A stretch of DNA of 64,000 nt from CAWDCV01 sp963728125 (GTDB taxonomy: Bacteria > Actinomycetota > Actinomycetes > CAWDCV01), in the NCBI GenBank assembly GCA_963728125.1, contig CAVSIZ010000005.1, positions 138,011 to 202,010 of the forward strand, given 5' to 3'. The notes under the pieces were generated by a model. The model was given only the letters and a program-made list of their open reading frames with translations. It was not told where the DNA came from and did not search any database. A program made the translations under genes and the position numbers. Position 1 is the stretch's first letter; the number at the start of each line of letters is the position of its first letter. Shown in pieces: positions 7,452 through 19,691 of this stretch.

Positions 7452-9665
7452 CTAGCCGGAGAGCTCGTCGAGGGTCGGCGGGGCGAAGCGCAGCCACAGC
7501 GTTCCGAGCGGCGGCAGCCGCAGCGTGACCGACGCCGGCTGCGCATGCCAGGGCGAGGCGTCGGCCTCGACTCGACCAAGGTTGCCGACGCCGCTGCCGG
7601 TGTAGGTCGCGGCGTCGGTGTTGAGGACCTCGTCCCAGTGCCCGGCGTACGGCAGCCCGACTCGATAGCCCTCGTGCGGGACGCCGGCGAAGTTCGCCAC
7701 GCAGGCGAGAGCGCCGTCCTGGTTGTCCCAGCGCAGGAACGAGAACACGTTGTTGTCGGCGTCGTTCGCGTCGATCCATGAGAAGCCACCGGGATCGCTG
7801 TCTCGTGTCCACAGCGCCGGCGTTTCCACATACACGGAGTTCAGGTCACGAACGAGGTCGTGGACGCCGCGGTGATCGGCGGTGTCGAGCAGCCACCAGT
7901 CGAGGCTGCGCAGCTCCGACCACTCCGACTCCTGCGCGATCTCGTCGCCCATGAAGATCAGCTGCTTGCCGGGGTGTGCCCACATAAACGCGAGGTACGC
8001 GCGCAGGTTGGCCAACTCCTGCCAGCGATCGCCGGGCATCTTGCGCAGGAGCGACCGCTTGCCATGGACGACTTCGTCATGCGACAGCGGCAGCACGTAG
8101 TTCTCGCTGTACGCATACATCATCGAGAACGTCAGCTGGTGATGGTGGTACGAGCGGTGTACAGGGTTCGTCGAGATGTAGCTCAGCGAGTCGTGCATCC
8201 AGCCCATGTTCCACTTGAAGCCGAAGCCCAGGCCGCCAAGATGCGTCGCGCGCGTAACACCCGGCCACGCGGTCGACTCCTCGGCGATCGTCATCACGCC
8301 GGGCACGCGTCCATAAACGGTCGCGTTCATCTCCTGCAGGAACTGCACCGCCTCGAGGTTCTCGCGCCCTCCGTACTGGTTCGGCGCCCACTCGCCCTCG
8401 TTGCGGGAGTAGTCGAGGTACAGCATCGAGGCGACGGCGTCGACGCGCAGACCGTCGATGTGGTACTCCTCGAGCCAGTACAGCGCATTGGCGACGAGGA
8501 AGTTGCGCACTTCGCGGCGGCCGAAGTTGAAGACGTACGTCCCCCAGTCGGGCTGCTCGCCACGTCGCGGATCTGGGTGCTCGTACAGCGGCGTCCCGTC
8601 GAAGCGCGCGAGCGCCCAGGCATCCCGCGGGAAGTGAGCGGGCACCCAGTCGACGAGCACGCCAATGCCTGCCTGGTGCAGCCGGTCGACGAGGAAACGG
8701 AAATCGTCGGGCGACCCGAAACGAGAGGACGGCGCGAAGTACGACGAAACCTGGTACCCCCAGGATCCGCCGAACGGGTGTTCTGCGACCGGCAGCAGCT
8801 CGACGTGCGTGAAGCCCAGTTCACGGACGTAGTCGACGAGCTCGTGGGCGAGGTCTTGGTAACTCAGCCCGCGGCGCCATGACCCGAGGTGCACCTCGTA
8901 GATGCTCAGCGGCTGAGTATGCGGATCACGCTCGGCGCGCTCGCTCATCCAGCCCTGGTCGTGCCAGGGGTAGTGGGAGGTGTAAACGACGCTCGCTGTG
9001 GCCGGCGGGTGCTCGGTGGCGAACGCGACCGGGTCGGCCTTCTGCCGCCAGACCCCGTCCTGCCCCAGGATCTCGTACTTGTACTTGGTGCCGTCGCCGA
9101 TGTCGGGCACGAACAGCTCCCAGACGCCCGTCGACCCGAGCGAACGCATCGGATGCGCCCGCCCGTCCCAGTAGTTGAAGTCGCCAACGACCCGAACCCC
9201 TTGCGCCGAGGGAGCCCAGACCGCGAACGAGGTGCCGGTGATGTCGCCCTCGGGCGTCGGGTACGTGCGCACGTGCGCGCCGAGCACCTGCCACAGCCGC
9301 TCGTGCCGGCCCTCGGTGATGAGGTGCAGATCCAGCTCGCCCAGGGTCGGCAGGAAGCGGTAGGGGTCGTCGGCGTGCACCGTCCGGTCTTCGTACTCGA
9401 CTTCGAGCCGGTAGTCGGGAACCACGTCGAGCGGCAGAACCCCGGCAAAAACGCCGGCGCGTTCGTGCTCGAGCGCAACCCGCTGCCCGTCACTGACCAC
9501 GGTGATCGCCTTCGCCCACGGACGGAGCACCCGGATCGTGACCCGGCCGTCCTTGAGGTGTGGGCCGAGGATCGAATGCGGGTCGTGGTGGGCGCCACCG
9601 GTGAGCCGGTCGAGCTCCTCGTCGCTCACCTGCTGCGGCACATTGCTCGTCGGAGATGAGGTCAC
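7452..9665 (-). CDS. glgB: 1,4-alpha-glucan branching enzyme, GH13
   Basis: About 737 residues. It makes alpha-1,6 branches in the alpha-glucan built by GlgE. N-terminal CBM48-like modules (HHDPHSILGPH, then YPTPEGDITGTSFAVWAP) precede the GH13 barrel. The nucleophile Asp is in DGLRVDAVASMLY, the acid/base Glu in VMTIAEESTAWPGV and the third Asp in LSHDEVVHGK. The C-terminal all-beta domain ends PLGTLWLRFAPPTLDELSG. The start chosen is GTG at 9665, 4 nt after the mak stop, with GGGAGA upstream. A longer reading would run through mak out of frame. It is the last gene of the operon glgE-treS-mak-glgB. Confidence 0.95.
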   Translation of the reverse strand: MTSSPTSNVPQQVSDEELDRLTGGAHHDPHSILGPHLKDGRVTIRVLRPWAKAITVVSDGQRVALEHERAGVFAGVLPLDVVPDYRLEVEYEDRTVHADDPYRFLPTLGELDLHLITEGRHERLWQVLGAHVRTYPTPEGDITGTSFAVWAPSAQGVRVVGDFNYWDGRAHPMRSLGSTGVWELFVPDIGDGTKYKYEILGQDGVWRQKADPVAFATEHPPATASVVYTSHYPWHDQGWMSERAERDPHTQPLSIYEVHLGSWRRGLSYQDLAHELVDYVRELGFTHVELLPVAEHPFGGSWGYQVSSYFAPSSRFGSPDDFRFLVDRLHQAGIGVLVDWVPAHFPRDAWALARFDGTPLYEHPDPRRGEQPDWGTYVFNFGRREVRNFLVANALYWLEEYHIDGLRVDAVASMLYLDYSRNEGEWAPNQYGGRENLEAVQFLQEMNATVYGRVPGVMTIAEESTAWPGVTRATHLGGLGFGFKWNMGWMHDSLSYISTNPVHRSYHHHQLTFSMMYAYSENYVLPLSHDEVVHGKRSLLRKMPGDRWQELANLRAYLAFMWAHPGKQLIFMGDEIAQESEWSELRSLDWWLLDTADHRGVHDLVRDLNSVYVETPALWTRDSDPGGFSWIDANDADNNVFSFLRWDNQDGALACVANFAGVPHEGYRVGLPYAGHWDEVLNTDAATYTGSGVGNLGRVEADASPWHAQPASVTLRLPPLGTLWLRFAPPTLDELSG

Positions 9666-9669
9666 TGGC

Positions 9670-11064
9670 TCACTCTCCCGCGAGGCGACGTACGGCCGCC
9701 ATGGGTATGGGGATCCAGGCGGGCCGGTGGCGCGCTTCGTAGAGGACCTCGTAGAACACCTTGTCGGTCTCGAACGCGCGCAGCAGCGTCTTCGAGTCGC
9801 GGGGATCGTGCCCACTGCCCTCGGCATAGCCGTCGCAGAACGCCGCGCAGTTGCGCTCCACCCACTCATCGGCACGGTGCTGCAGCTGCTGGGCGTTGGT
9901 ACGCCCGACCAGCAGGTGCCGAGCGGCGTAGTCGAAGGACCGCATCATGCCGGCGACATCACGCAGCGGAGAAGCGAGCGAGCGGCGTTCGTCGAGCGGC
10001 CGTGCCGGCTCGCCCTCGAAGTCGAGCAGGCGCCACCCCTCCAGGGTCCGCATCACCTGACCGAGGTGGAAGTCGCCGTGGATGCGCTGAACGGGGACCG
10101 GTTCGGTCAGCGCCGCCAGCTCGTCGTAGACCGGACCCAGCGCCGCGCGGAACTCTGCCAGCTCGGGGACGACGGCAACGGCAGTCTCGAAGCGGCGCCG
10201 CATGGCCTGGGCGAGCTCGTCGAACTGCTGCGGACCTGCCGTGCCGGTCGGCAGGGTTCGCGCCAGGTCGGCATGAACCTCCGCCGTCGTCGCACCCAGC
10301 CGATGCGCCTCCGCGGCGAAGTCGCCGCCGACCTCGTCCGCGTGGAGGTCGCCCTCGGCGTAGAGGTCGCGGACACTCGCTAGCGCGAGCTCCCATCCAC
10401 CGGTGGCCGACCGCAGGTAGGCCTGCAGCATCGCCAGGCTCACGCTGACGTCCGCCGCCCCTTCCTCGCTGGCCGAGTCAGGCACCCGCCAGGTTCCCTC
10501 CAGCCAGCCGAGCAGCGGCGCGACGTCTTCGTTGCCGATCGCGGCGAGCGCGCTGTGCACCTCGATGTCCGGATTCAGTCCAGGGGAGACCTTGCGAAAG
10601 ACTTTGAGGATCAGCGCGTCGCCGAAGATCAGCGACGTGTTGCTCTGCTCCGTGCCAACGACGATCGACGGCTCGTCCAGGGGGAACGGCGTCGATGTGG
10701 GTTCGTGACGAAATCTGAGCCCGTCGTACACCGCATCGTCGGCAATGGCCCGCAGCCAGCGGCCGGTGACCTCCTTGTCGTGGAGCGCGTCGTAGTGGAA
10801 GCCCCCCTCGTCCTCGCCGATCAGCGCGTGGGACAGGTGATCGACCGCATGGTCCCGGCGCTCGACGGGGACCTGGTAGCTGGCGCGGTCGCCCTCGGCG
10901 TACTCCAGGGTCACGAGCCACACGGCAACCTCAGGTCCGGGCCACTCCTGTCCCACGTTCGGGATGGTGCCGATGCGCTGCTGGTCGACGATCGCGAACT
11001 CACGTCCCTTGCCACCGAACCAGCGCTGGTTCGGTAGCCATCGGGCGAGGAGATCGGGATGCAC
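9670..11064 (-). CDS. mak: maltokinase (Mak/Pep2)
   Basis: 464 residues. It phosphorylates maltose with ATP to maltose 1-phosphate, the donor for GlgE. The N-terminal lid-like part begins MHPDLLARWLPNQRWFGGKGRE, a typical Pep2 opening. The kinase-like catalytic region has QRIHGDFHLGQVMRT (catalytic Asp of HGD) and WRLLDFEGEPARPLDERR (metal-binding DFEG). The GTG start lies 2 nt after the treS stop and the stop lies 4 nt before glgB. The gene therefore couples TreS, which makes maltose from trehalose, to GlgE. Confidence 0.95.
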   Translation of the reverse strand: MHPDLLARWLPNQRWFGGKGREFAIVDQQRIGTIPNVGQEWPGPEVAVWLVTLEYAEGDRASYQVPVERRDHAVDHLSHALIGEDEGGFHYDALHDKEVTGRWLRAIADDAVYDGLRFRHEPTSTPFPLDEPSIVVGTEQSNTSLIFGDALILKVFRKVSPGLNPDIEVHSALAAIGNEDVAPLLGWLEGTWRVPDSASEEGAADVSVSLAMLQAYLRSATGGWELALASVRDLYAEGDLHADEVGGDFAAEAHRLGATTAEVHADLARTLPTGTAGPQQFDELAQAMRRRFETAVAVVPELAEFRAALGPVYDELAALTEPVPVQRIHGDFHLGQVMRTLEGWRLLDFEGEPARPLDERRSLASPLRDVAGMMRSFDYAARHLLVGRTNAQQLQHRADEWVERNCAAFCDGYAEGSGHDPRDSKTLLRAFETDKVFYEVLYEARHRPAWIPIPMAAVRRLAGE

Positions 11065-11066
11065 TG

Positions 11067-12800
11067 TCAGCCCATACCCGACTGCGGGGAGATGAGTCGG
11101 AACCAGTAGAAGCCGTGGCCGGCAAGGGTCAGGAAGTACGGCAGCTCACCGATCATCGGGAACTCGACACCGCCGAGCAGCTCGACCGGTCGCCAGTCCT
11201 CGTACCGTCGAAGGTCCAGTTCCACCGGCTGCGCGAACCGGGACAGGTTGTTGACGCACATCACGACGTCGTCGCCGAAGGTGCGGACGTAGGTGAGGAC
11301 GCTCGGGTTGCTGCCGCCGAGATCGTCGAAGCTCCCCAGCCCAAAGGCGGGGTTCTGCTTGCGGACCTCGATGATCCGGCGGGTCCAGTGCAGCAACGAG
11401 GTGGTGTTGCGAAGCTGCGCCTCGACGTTGGTCACCTGGAAGCCGTACACCGGGTCCATGATGATCGGCAGCGTCAGCCGGCCGGGGTCGCACGAGGAGA
11501 AACCGGCGTTGCGGTCGGGCGTCCACTGCATCGGCGTACGCACGCCGTCGCGATCGCCGAGCCAGATGTTGTCGCCCATGCCGATCTCATCGCCGTAGTA
11601 CAGAACCGGTGAACCGGGGAGCGACAGCAGCAGGGCGGTGAAGAGCTCGAGCTGGTTGCGGTCGTTCTCGAGCAGCGGGGCGAGGCGTCGACGGATGCCG
11701 ATGTTGGCCTTCATCCGCGGGTCTTTGGCGTACTCGGTGTACATGTAGTCGCGCTCTTCGTCGGTGACCATCTCGAGCGTGAGCTCGTCGTGGTTGCGCA
11801 GGAAGATGCCCCACTGGCAGCCGTCCGGAATGTCCGGCGTCTGCGCCATGATCTCCGAGATCGGGTAGCGGGATTCGCGCCGTACGCCCATGAAGAGCCG
11901 CGGCATGACCGGGAAGTGGAACGCCATGTGGCACTCGTCGCCACCGGTCTTCGGGTCCCCGAAGTAGTCGACGACATCGTCCGGCCACTGGTTGGCCTCG
12001 GCGAGCAGTACCCGATCGGGATAGAGCCGGTCGATCTCCGTCCGGACACGCTTGAGGAACTCGTGTGTCGCCGGCAGGTTCTCGCAGATCGTCCCCTCGG
12101 CTTCGTACAGGTACGGGACGGCGTCAAGACGCAGCCCGTCGACGCCGAGATCGAGCCAGAACCGTAGCCCCTCGAGAACGGCCTCCTGCACGCGCGGGTT
12201 CTCGTAGTTCAGGTCCGGTTGATGGCCGAAGAAGCGGTGCCAGAAGTACTGCTTGCGAACCGGGTCGAACGTCCAGTTCGACGTCTCGGTGTCGACGAAG
12301 ATGACGCGCGCGTCGCGGAACTTCTCGTCGGTATCGCTCCACACGTAGAAGTCCCCGAACGGGCCCTCGGGATCGGACCGCGACGCCTGGAACCACGTGT
12401 GCTGATCGGAGGTGTGGTTCATGACGAAGTCGATGATCACCCGCAGGCCGCGCTCGTGGGCAGCGTCGACGAACTCGATGAAGTCCGCGAGCGTGCCGAA
12501 TTCCGGCAGCACCTTGAGGTAGTCGGAGATGTCGTAGCCGCCGTCGCGTAGCGGTGAAGCCATGAATGGGGGCAGCCAGAGGCAATCGACGCCGAGCCAC
12601 TGCAAGTAGTCGAGCTTGTCGGTCAGGCCCCTGAGGTCTCCGGCACCGTCGCCGTTGCTATCGGAGAACGAGCGAACAAGCACCTCGTAGAACACGGCGC
12701 GCTTGAACCAATCGGGGTCGTGCGTATCCCCGTAACTGTCGGGGATCGGTTGCCCGGGGGAGGTGCCGTACTCGGACGGCTCCGCAGTAGTCGCGGTCAC
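11067..12800 (-). CDS. treS: trehalose synthase (maltose alpha-D-glucosyltransferase), GH13
   Basis: 577 residues. It interconverts trehalose and maltose. WFKRAVFYEVLVRSFSDSNGDG opens the GH13 barrel. The motifs are DFVMNHTSDQH, nucleophile Asp in DGLRLDAVPYL, Glu in VLLAEANQWP and Asp in FLRNHDEL. The C-terminal beta domain ends YFLTLAGHGFYWFRL. Start GTG 12800 overlaps the glgE stop as GTGA, and a longer reading adds unconserved sequence. Mycobacterial and streptomycete TreS have the same length. It belongs to the GlgE pathway operon, with mak 2 nt downstream. Confidence 0.95.
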   Translation of the reverse strand: MTATTAEPSEYGTSPGQPIPDSYGDTHDPDWFKRAVFYEVLVRSFSDSNGDGAGDLRGLTDKLDYLQWLGVDCLWLPPFMASPLRDGGYDISDYLKVLPEFGTLADFIEFVDAAHERGLRVIIDFVMNHTSDQHTWFQASRSDPEGPFGDFYVWSDTDEKFRDARVIFVDTETSNWTFDPVRKQYFWHRFFGHQPDLNYENPRVQEAVLEGLRFWLDLGVDGLRLDAVPYLYEAEGTICENLPATHEFLKRVRTEIDRLYPDRVLLAEANQWPDDVVDYFGDPKTGGDECHMAFHFPVMPRLFMGVRRESRYPISEIMAQTPDIPDGCQWGIFLRNHDELTLEMVTDEERDYMYTEYAKDPRMKANIGIRRRLAPLLENDRNQLELFTALLLSLPGSPVLYYGDEIGMGDNIWLGDRDGVRTPMQWTPDRNAGFSSCDPGRLTLPIIMDPVYGFQVTNVEAQLRNTTSLLHWTRRIIEVRKQNPAFGLGSFDDLGGSNPSVLTYVRTFGDDVVMCVNNLSRFAQPVELDLRRYEDWRPVELLGGVEFPMIGELPYFLTLAGHGFYWFRLISPQSGMG

Positions 12801-14803
12801 CTGGCGTCCGACACGACCGTCAGGATGTGTGCCGGCTCTTGCCACGGGTCGAGGCGCACGTAGTTGTACTCGCCCCAGGTGAACTGCGCGCCGGTCAGCT
12901 CGTCGCGCACGGTGAAACTGTCATGCCAGTCCAGGCCGAGCGAGGGCATGTCGAGGCCCACAGTGCCTTCCTGCGTACCGTGCGGATTGAGGTTGACGAC
13001 GACGATCACGCGGTCGGGGCTGTTCGATGTGGCCCGTGCTCCGACATTTACTGCGCGGCTCTTGGAGAAGCAGAGGATGTTGTCGTTCCAGGAGCGATGG
13101 AACTGCAGATTGCGCAGCCACTGCAGCGCCGGGTGAGCGCGCCGGATCTCGTTGAGCTTGGTGAGGAACGGGGCCAGCGACTGCCCCTCGCGTGCACCGC
13201 CCGGTTCGTACGACGCCCAGTCGCGCGGGCGGTACTGGTACTTCTCGGAGTCGAGGTACTCCTCGCTGCCTGGCCGCAGCGCAACGTGCTCGAACAGCTC
13301 GTAGCCGGAGTAGACGCCCCAGCTCGGCGACATCATCGACGCGAGCACAGCGCGGATCTTGAACGCCGGCGGGCCGCCATACTGCAGGAACGCGTGCAGG
13401 ATGTCCGGAGTGTTGACGAAGAAGTTCGGCCGCATCATCGCCGCGGTCTCGCCGGCCAGCTCGCGAAGGTACTCCTCCAACTCCCACTTGCCAGTGCGCC
13501 AGGTGAAGTAGGTGTAGGACTGCTGGAAACCGATCCGGCCGAGCATCCGCATCATCGCCGGTCGGGTGAACGCCTCGGCCAGGAAGATGACATCGGGATC
13601 GGTGCGACGCACGTCGCCGATCAGCCACTCCCAGAACTCCACCGGCTTGGTGTGCGGGTTGTCGACGCGGAAGATGCGCACACCGTGTGACATCCAGTAC
13701 CGCAGGACGCGCATCATCTCCTTGTAGATGCCGTCGCGGTCACGATCGAAGTTCAGCGGGTAGATGTCCTGGTACTTCTTCGGCGGGTTCTCGGCGTACG
13801 CGATGCTGCCGTCGGCGCGTGTCGTGAACCAGTCTGGGTGCTCTTTGGCCCAGGGATGGTCAGGCGACGCCTGCAGGGCGTAGTCGAGCGCCACCTCCAT
13901 CCCGAGCTCGCGGGTGCGTGCGACGAAGGCGTCGAAGTCGTCGATCGTGCCCAGGTCCGGATGGACAGCGTCGTGGCCGCCATCGGGCGAGCCGATTGCC
14001 CACGGCACACCGGGATCGCCCGGCCCAGGCGTCAGAGTGTTGTTGGCGCCCTTGCGGAACGTGGTGCCGATCGGATGGATCGGTGGCAAGTAGACGACAT
14101 CGAAGCCCATGTCGGCGATTGCCGGCAGGCGGTTCATCGCGTCCCGCAGCGTCCCCGAGCGTGGCGGGTCGAGGCTGGCGCCCTCTGAACGAGGAAAGAA
14201 CTCGTACCAGCTGCCGTACAGCGCTCGGACTCGATCGACCTGGACGGGCATCGGATCGCTCGCGGTGACGAGGTCGCGCAGGGGGTTGCGACGCAACACC
14301 TCTTCGACGGCGGGCGCGAGTGCTGCGGCGAGCCGCGCCTGCGGCGGTCGACCTGTGTCGCGCAGCGCGCGGACGGCATCGCGGAGAGCCCCGCGCCCAC
14401 CGCCGTTTCGTGGCGCCGCCTGGGCGGCGCGCTCGAGCAGCAGCGCACCCTCCTCGAACATGAGCTCGACGTCGATGCCCGCGGGCACCTTGATCTCGGC
14501 GGCGTGCCGCCACGTCTCCACGGGATCGGACCAGGCCTCGACGGTGAACGTCCACGCACCCTCGGCGTCGGGCGTGACGTCGGCCGCCCAGCGATCGAGA
14601 CCAACACCGAACGGGTGCATGGGCGTCCACGGGCCGCGCCGGTTCTTCGGACCCTTGAGGACCACGTTCGCGTTGACGGCGTCGTGGCCCTCGCGAAACA
14701 CCGTCGCCGTCACGGTGAACGTCTCACCGACGACCGCCTTGGCCGGCCAACGACCGCAGCCGACAGCGGGCTCCACGTCGGTGATGGGGATGCGTCCGAT
14801 CAT
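12797..14803 (-). CDS. glgE: alpha-1,4-glucan:maltose-1-phosphate maltosyltransferase
   Basis: 668 residues. GlgE transfers maltose from maltose 1-phosphate to growing alpha-glucan. It starts MIGRIPITDVEPAVGCGRWPAKAV, a highly typical N-terminus. The beta-domain N and four-helix S domains are followed by the GH13 barrel. Nucleophile Asp381 (IFRVDNPHTKP) and acid/base Glu410 (VIFLAEAFT) are 29 residues apart, as in S. coelicolor GlgE (Asp394/Glu423). TAGGTT at 14811-14816 (minus strand) lies 7 nt before the ATG and no ribosome site is visible, so a leaderless mRNA is likely. First gene of the leftward operon. Confidence 0.96.
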   Translation of the reverse strand: MIGRIPITDVEPAVGCGRWPAKAVVGETFTVTATVFREGHDAVNANVVLKGPKNRRGPWTPMHPFGVGLDRWAADVTPDAEGAWTFTVEAWSDPVETWRHAAEIKVPAGIDVELMFEEGALLLERAAQAAPRNGGGRGALRDAVRALRDTGRPPQARLAAALAPAVEEVLRRNPLRDLVTASDPMPVQVDRVRALYGSWYEFFPRSEGASLDPPRSGTLRDAMNRLPAIADMGFDVVYLPPIHPIGTTFRKGANNTLTPGPGDPGVPWAIGSPDGGHDAVHPDLGTIDDFDAFVARTRELGMEVALDYALQASPDHPWAKEHPDWFTTRADGSIAYAENPPKKYQDIYPLNFDRDRDGIYKEMMRVLRYWMSHGVRIFRVDNPHTKPVEFWEWLIGDVRRTDPDVIFLAEAFTRPAMMRMLGRIGFQQSYTYFTWRTGKWELEEYLRELAGETAAMMRPNFFVNTPDILHAFLQYGGPPAFKIRAVLASMMSPSWGVYSGYELFEHVALRPGSEEYLDSEKYQYRPRDWASYEPGGAREGQSLAPFLTKLNEIRRAHPALQWLRNLQFHRSWNDNILCFSKSRAVNVGARATSNSPDRVIVVVNLNPHGTQEGTVGLDMPSLGLDWHDSFTVRDELTGAQFTWGEYNYVRLDPWQEPAHILTVVSDAR

Positions 14804-14915
14804 CGAGGTCAACCTACCGGCTGACGCCCCCTCTGATCTCGTGTCAGAACGTGGCGCGGTCATGGCCGCGTCACGTTCTGACACGAGACTCGAAAGGGAT
14901 CGCTAACCTCGCCGG
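14804..14915. promoter_or_regulatory. divergent glgE/glgP promoter region
   Basis: A 112-bp gap between divergently read glgE and glgP. It contains a -10-like TAGGTT for glgE (14811-14816, minus) and TAACCT for glgP (14904-14909, plus), each 6-7 nt from its start codon. Between them lies a 50-bp palindrome (14838-14887). Both promoters therefore flank the same symmetrical element, which could be an operator or simply a stem-loop between genes. Confidence 0.6.
14838..14887. repeat. 50-bp palindrome between glgE and glgP (family copy 1)
   Basis: The arms CTCGTGTCAGAACGTG and CACGTTCTGACACGAG are perfect 16-bp inverted copies. They extend inward by six more pairs with one G.T wobble around a TCATGG centre. 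The same TGTCAGAACGTG arm recurs at 48923-48966 and, as TGTCCGAACGTG, at 46011-46052. Confidence 0.85.
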
Positions 14916-17516
14916 GTGCGTGCCATCCGTCGCTTCACCGTGCGAACACACCTGCCCGAGCCACTGCAGCCACTCGGCGAGCTGGCCATGAACCTGCGCT
15001 GGTCATGGCATCCGGAGTCGGCCGACCTGTTCGCCTCCGTCGATCCCGACATCTGGGAAGCCGTGTCTCACGATCCGGTACGACTGCTGGGCGAGGTGTC
15101 CGTCGGATCGGCTCGCTGCGCTGTCGGTCGACCGGCGGTTCCTGCGACGGCTGCAGAACGCCGCCGACGAGCTCGACGACTATCTCAGCGGTGATCGCTG
15201 GTACCAGCGACTCGGCCCTGACGCGCCGCGCTCGATCGCGTACTTCTCCCCGGAGTACGGCATCACGGCCGTACTGCCGCAGTACTCCGGCGGTCTCGGG
15301 ATCCTCGCCGGCGATCACCTCAAGGCCGCGAGCGACCTCGGTGTCCCCATTCTCGGTGTCGGCCTGCTGTACCGGCGCGGCTACTTCCGGCAGTCGCTAT
15401 CCCGAGATGGCTGGCAGCAAGAGCGCTACCCACTGCTCGACCCGTACGCACTGCCAATCGCCCAGCTTCGCGACGAGAGCGGTGTCCCCGTCAAGGTGAC
15501 CGTGGGCATGCCGGGACGCCGCGTCGTCGCTCAGGTGTGGAAGGTGTCCGTCGGTCGGGTGCCGCTGCTCCTGCTCGACACCGACATCGAGGACAACGCG
15601 CCGGCCGAGCGCGAGGTGACGGATCGGCTGTACGGCGGCGGCAGCGAGCATCGCCTGCAGCAGGAGATGCTGCTCGGCATCGGCGGCGTCCGCGCCGTCC
15701 GCGCCTACTGCACCTTGACCGGCTTTCCTACGCCGGAGGTCTTTCACACCAACGAGGGCCATGCAGGCTTCCTCGGCATCGAACGCATTCGCGAGTTGGT
15801 CGAGAACGACGGCCTCGGCTTCGACGAGGCGCTGGAAGCGGCGCGGGCCGGCACGGTCTTCACCACCCACACGCCGGTACCGGCGGGCATCGACCGGTTC
15901 GGTCGTGACCTCGTGCTGCAGTACTTCGGCGGTGACAACGCCTGGCCCGGCGTCCCCGCCGAACGGGTCGCGGCGCTCGGCGCCGAGGACTACGAGGGCG
16001 GCGACCCGAACATCTTCAACATGGCCGTGATGGGGCTGCGCCTCGCGCAGCGCGCCAACGGAGTGTCCAAGCTGCACGGTGCGGTGAGCCGCGAGATGTT
16101 CCGCGGGCTGTGGGCGGGCTTCGACGCTCCGGCCGTCCCGATCACGCACGTCACCAACGGCGTGCACGCGCCGACCTGGGTGGCGCGAGAGATCATGGAC
16201 TTGGCCCGCCGCGAGGTCGGCACCAGCCTCGTCGAGGAGGCCGACGCCGAGGGATGGGAGGCCATCGAGAAGATCCCGGATCGGCTCATCTGGGAGACCA
16301 GGCGCACGCTGCGCGCGGCGCTCGTGCTCGAGGCGCGACGCCGGCTGCGCGAATCATGGCGGCAGCGCGGAGCGAGCGACGCCGAGCTCGGCTGGGTCGA
16401 CGACGTGCTCAGCGACGACATCCTCACGATTGGCTTCGCCCGCCGCGTGCCGTCGTACAAGCGCCTCACGCTGATGTTGCGAGACCGCGAGAGGCTCACT
16501 CGGCTGCTCTTGCATCCGCAGCGCCCGGTGCAGCTCATCGTGGCCGGCAAGGCGCACCCTGCCGACGACGGCGGCAAGCGACTCATCCAGGATCTGGTGC
16601 GCTTCAGCGACGACCCGGCCGTCCGCCACCGCATCGTCTTCCTCCCTGACTACGACATCGCCATGGCCAAGCCGCTGTATCCGGGCTGCGACGTGTGGCT
16701 CAACAACCCCATCCGGCCGCTGGAGGCGTCCGGGACGTCGGGCATGAAGTCGGCACTGAACGGCGGTCTGAACCTCTCGATCCTGGACGGCTGGTGGGAC
16801 GAGATGTACGACGGCGAGAACGGCTGGGCGATCCCCACGGCAGATGGTGTCGAGAACGACGACCGTCGCGACGACCTCGAGGCGGCGGCGCTGTACGACC
16901 TGATCGAGCACCGGGTCGCGCCGCAGTTCTACGAGCGGGACGACGAGGACCTGCCCCTACGCTGGTTGGAGATGGTGCGCCACACCCTGCAGACACTCGG
17001 TCCGAAGGTCCTCGCCAGCCGGATGCTGTGCGATTACGTCCGCGAGCTCTACACGCCGGCTGCAGTGTCGTCACGTGCGGTCCGCGAAGGGGACCGGGCG
17101 CAGGAGCTTGCGGCGTGGAAGAACCGCGTGCGTGCGGCGTGGCACGACGTCCGGGTCGAACACGTGGAGTCGGAGGGAGTCGACGACGTCAGCCCCGAGG
17201 TCGGTGCCCGGCTCGAGGTGCGCGCGTACGTGTTCCTGGGCGACGTCAGTACCGACGACGTCGATGTGCAGGTTGTGCACGGTCGTGTCGACGAGGACGA
17301 CCAGTTGCTCGCCCCGTCGGTGACGTCCCTGACGGTGGCCGAGACGTACGAATCCGGGCGGCATCGTTACGAGGGCAGCGTCGAGCTCGACCGCACCGGC
17401 CCGTTCGGCTACACCGTTCGCGTGCTGCCGCGTAACCCGCTGCTGTCGAGCGGTGCGGAGCTCGGACTGGTGGCGCTGCCGCAGTTGCCCGACCCCGACC
17501 TGTCGGCGACGCTGCG

Positions 17517-17520
<4 letters not shown>
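14916..17520 (+). pseudogene. glgP: glycogen (alpha-glucan) phosphorylase, frameshifted near 15106
   Basis: The frame from GTG 14916 gives the normal N-terminus (FTVRTHLPEPLQPLGELAMNLRWSWHP) to GEVSV. The frame then changes by +1, and the remainder (DRLAALSVDRRFL onward to 17520) is a complete phosphorylase. Removing one G of 15105-15106 restores GEVSVDRLAAL. The total would be about 867 residues, normal for the family. The PLP site region is intact (EASGTSGMKSALNGG), as is the glucan-phosphorylase opening YFSPEYGITAVLPQYSGGLGILAGDH. The enzyme releases glucose 1-phosphate. TAACCT at 14904-14909 lies 6 nt before GTG, suggesting a leaderless mRNA. Whether the frameshift is real or a sequence error cannot be decided here. 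Confidence 0.85.
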
Positions 17521-19625
<2,105 letters not shown>

Positions 19626-19691
19626 TCGGCCCAGTCTGACAGTTGCTTAGGGTGTGCTGCGTATCAAGCACTCATTCTCAGGAGGTCGCAC

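Noticed and set aside
7860..8882. plus-strand frame across glgB
   Set aside because: glgB on the minus strand has all GH13 catalytic residues; this frame is its shadow.
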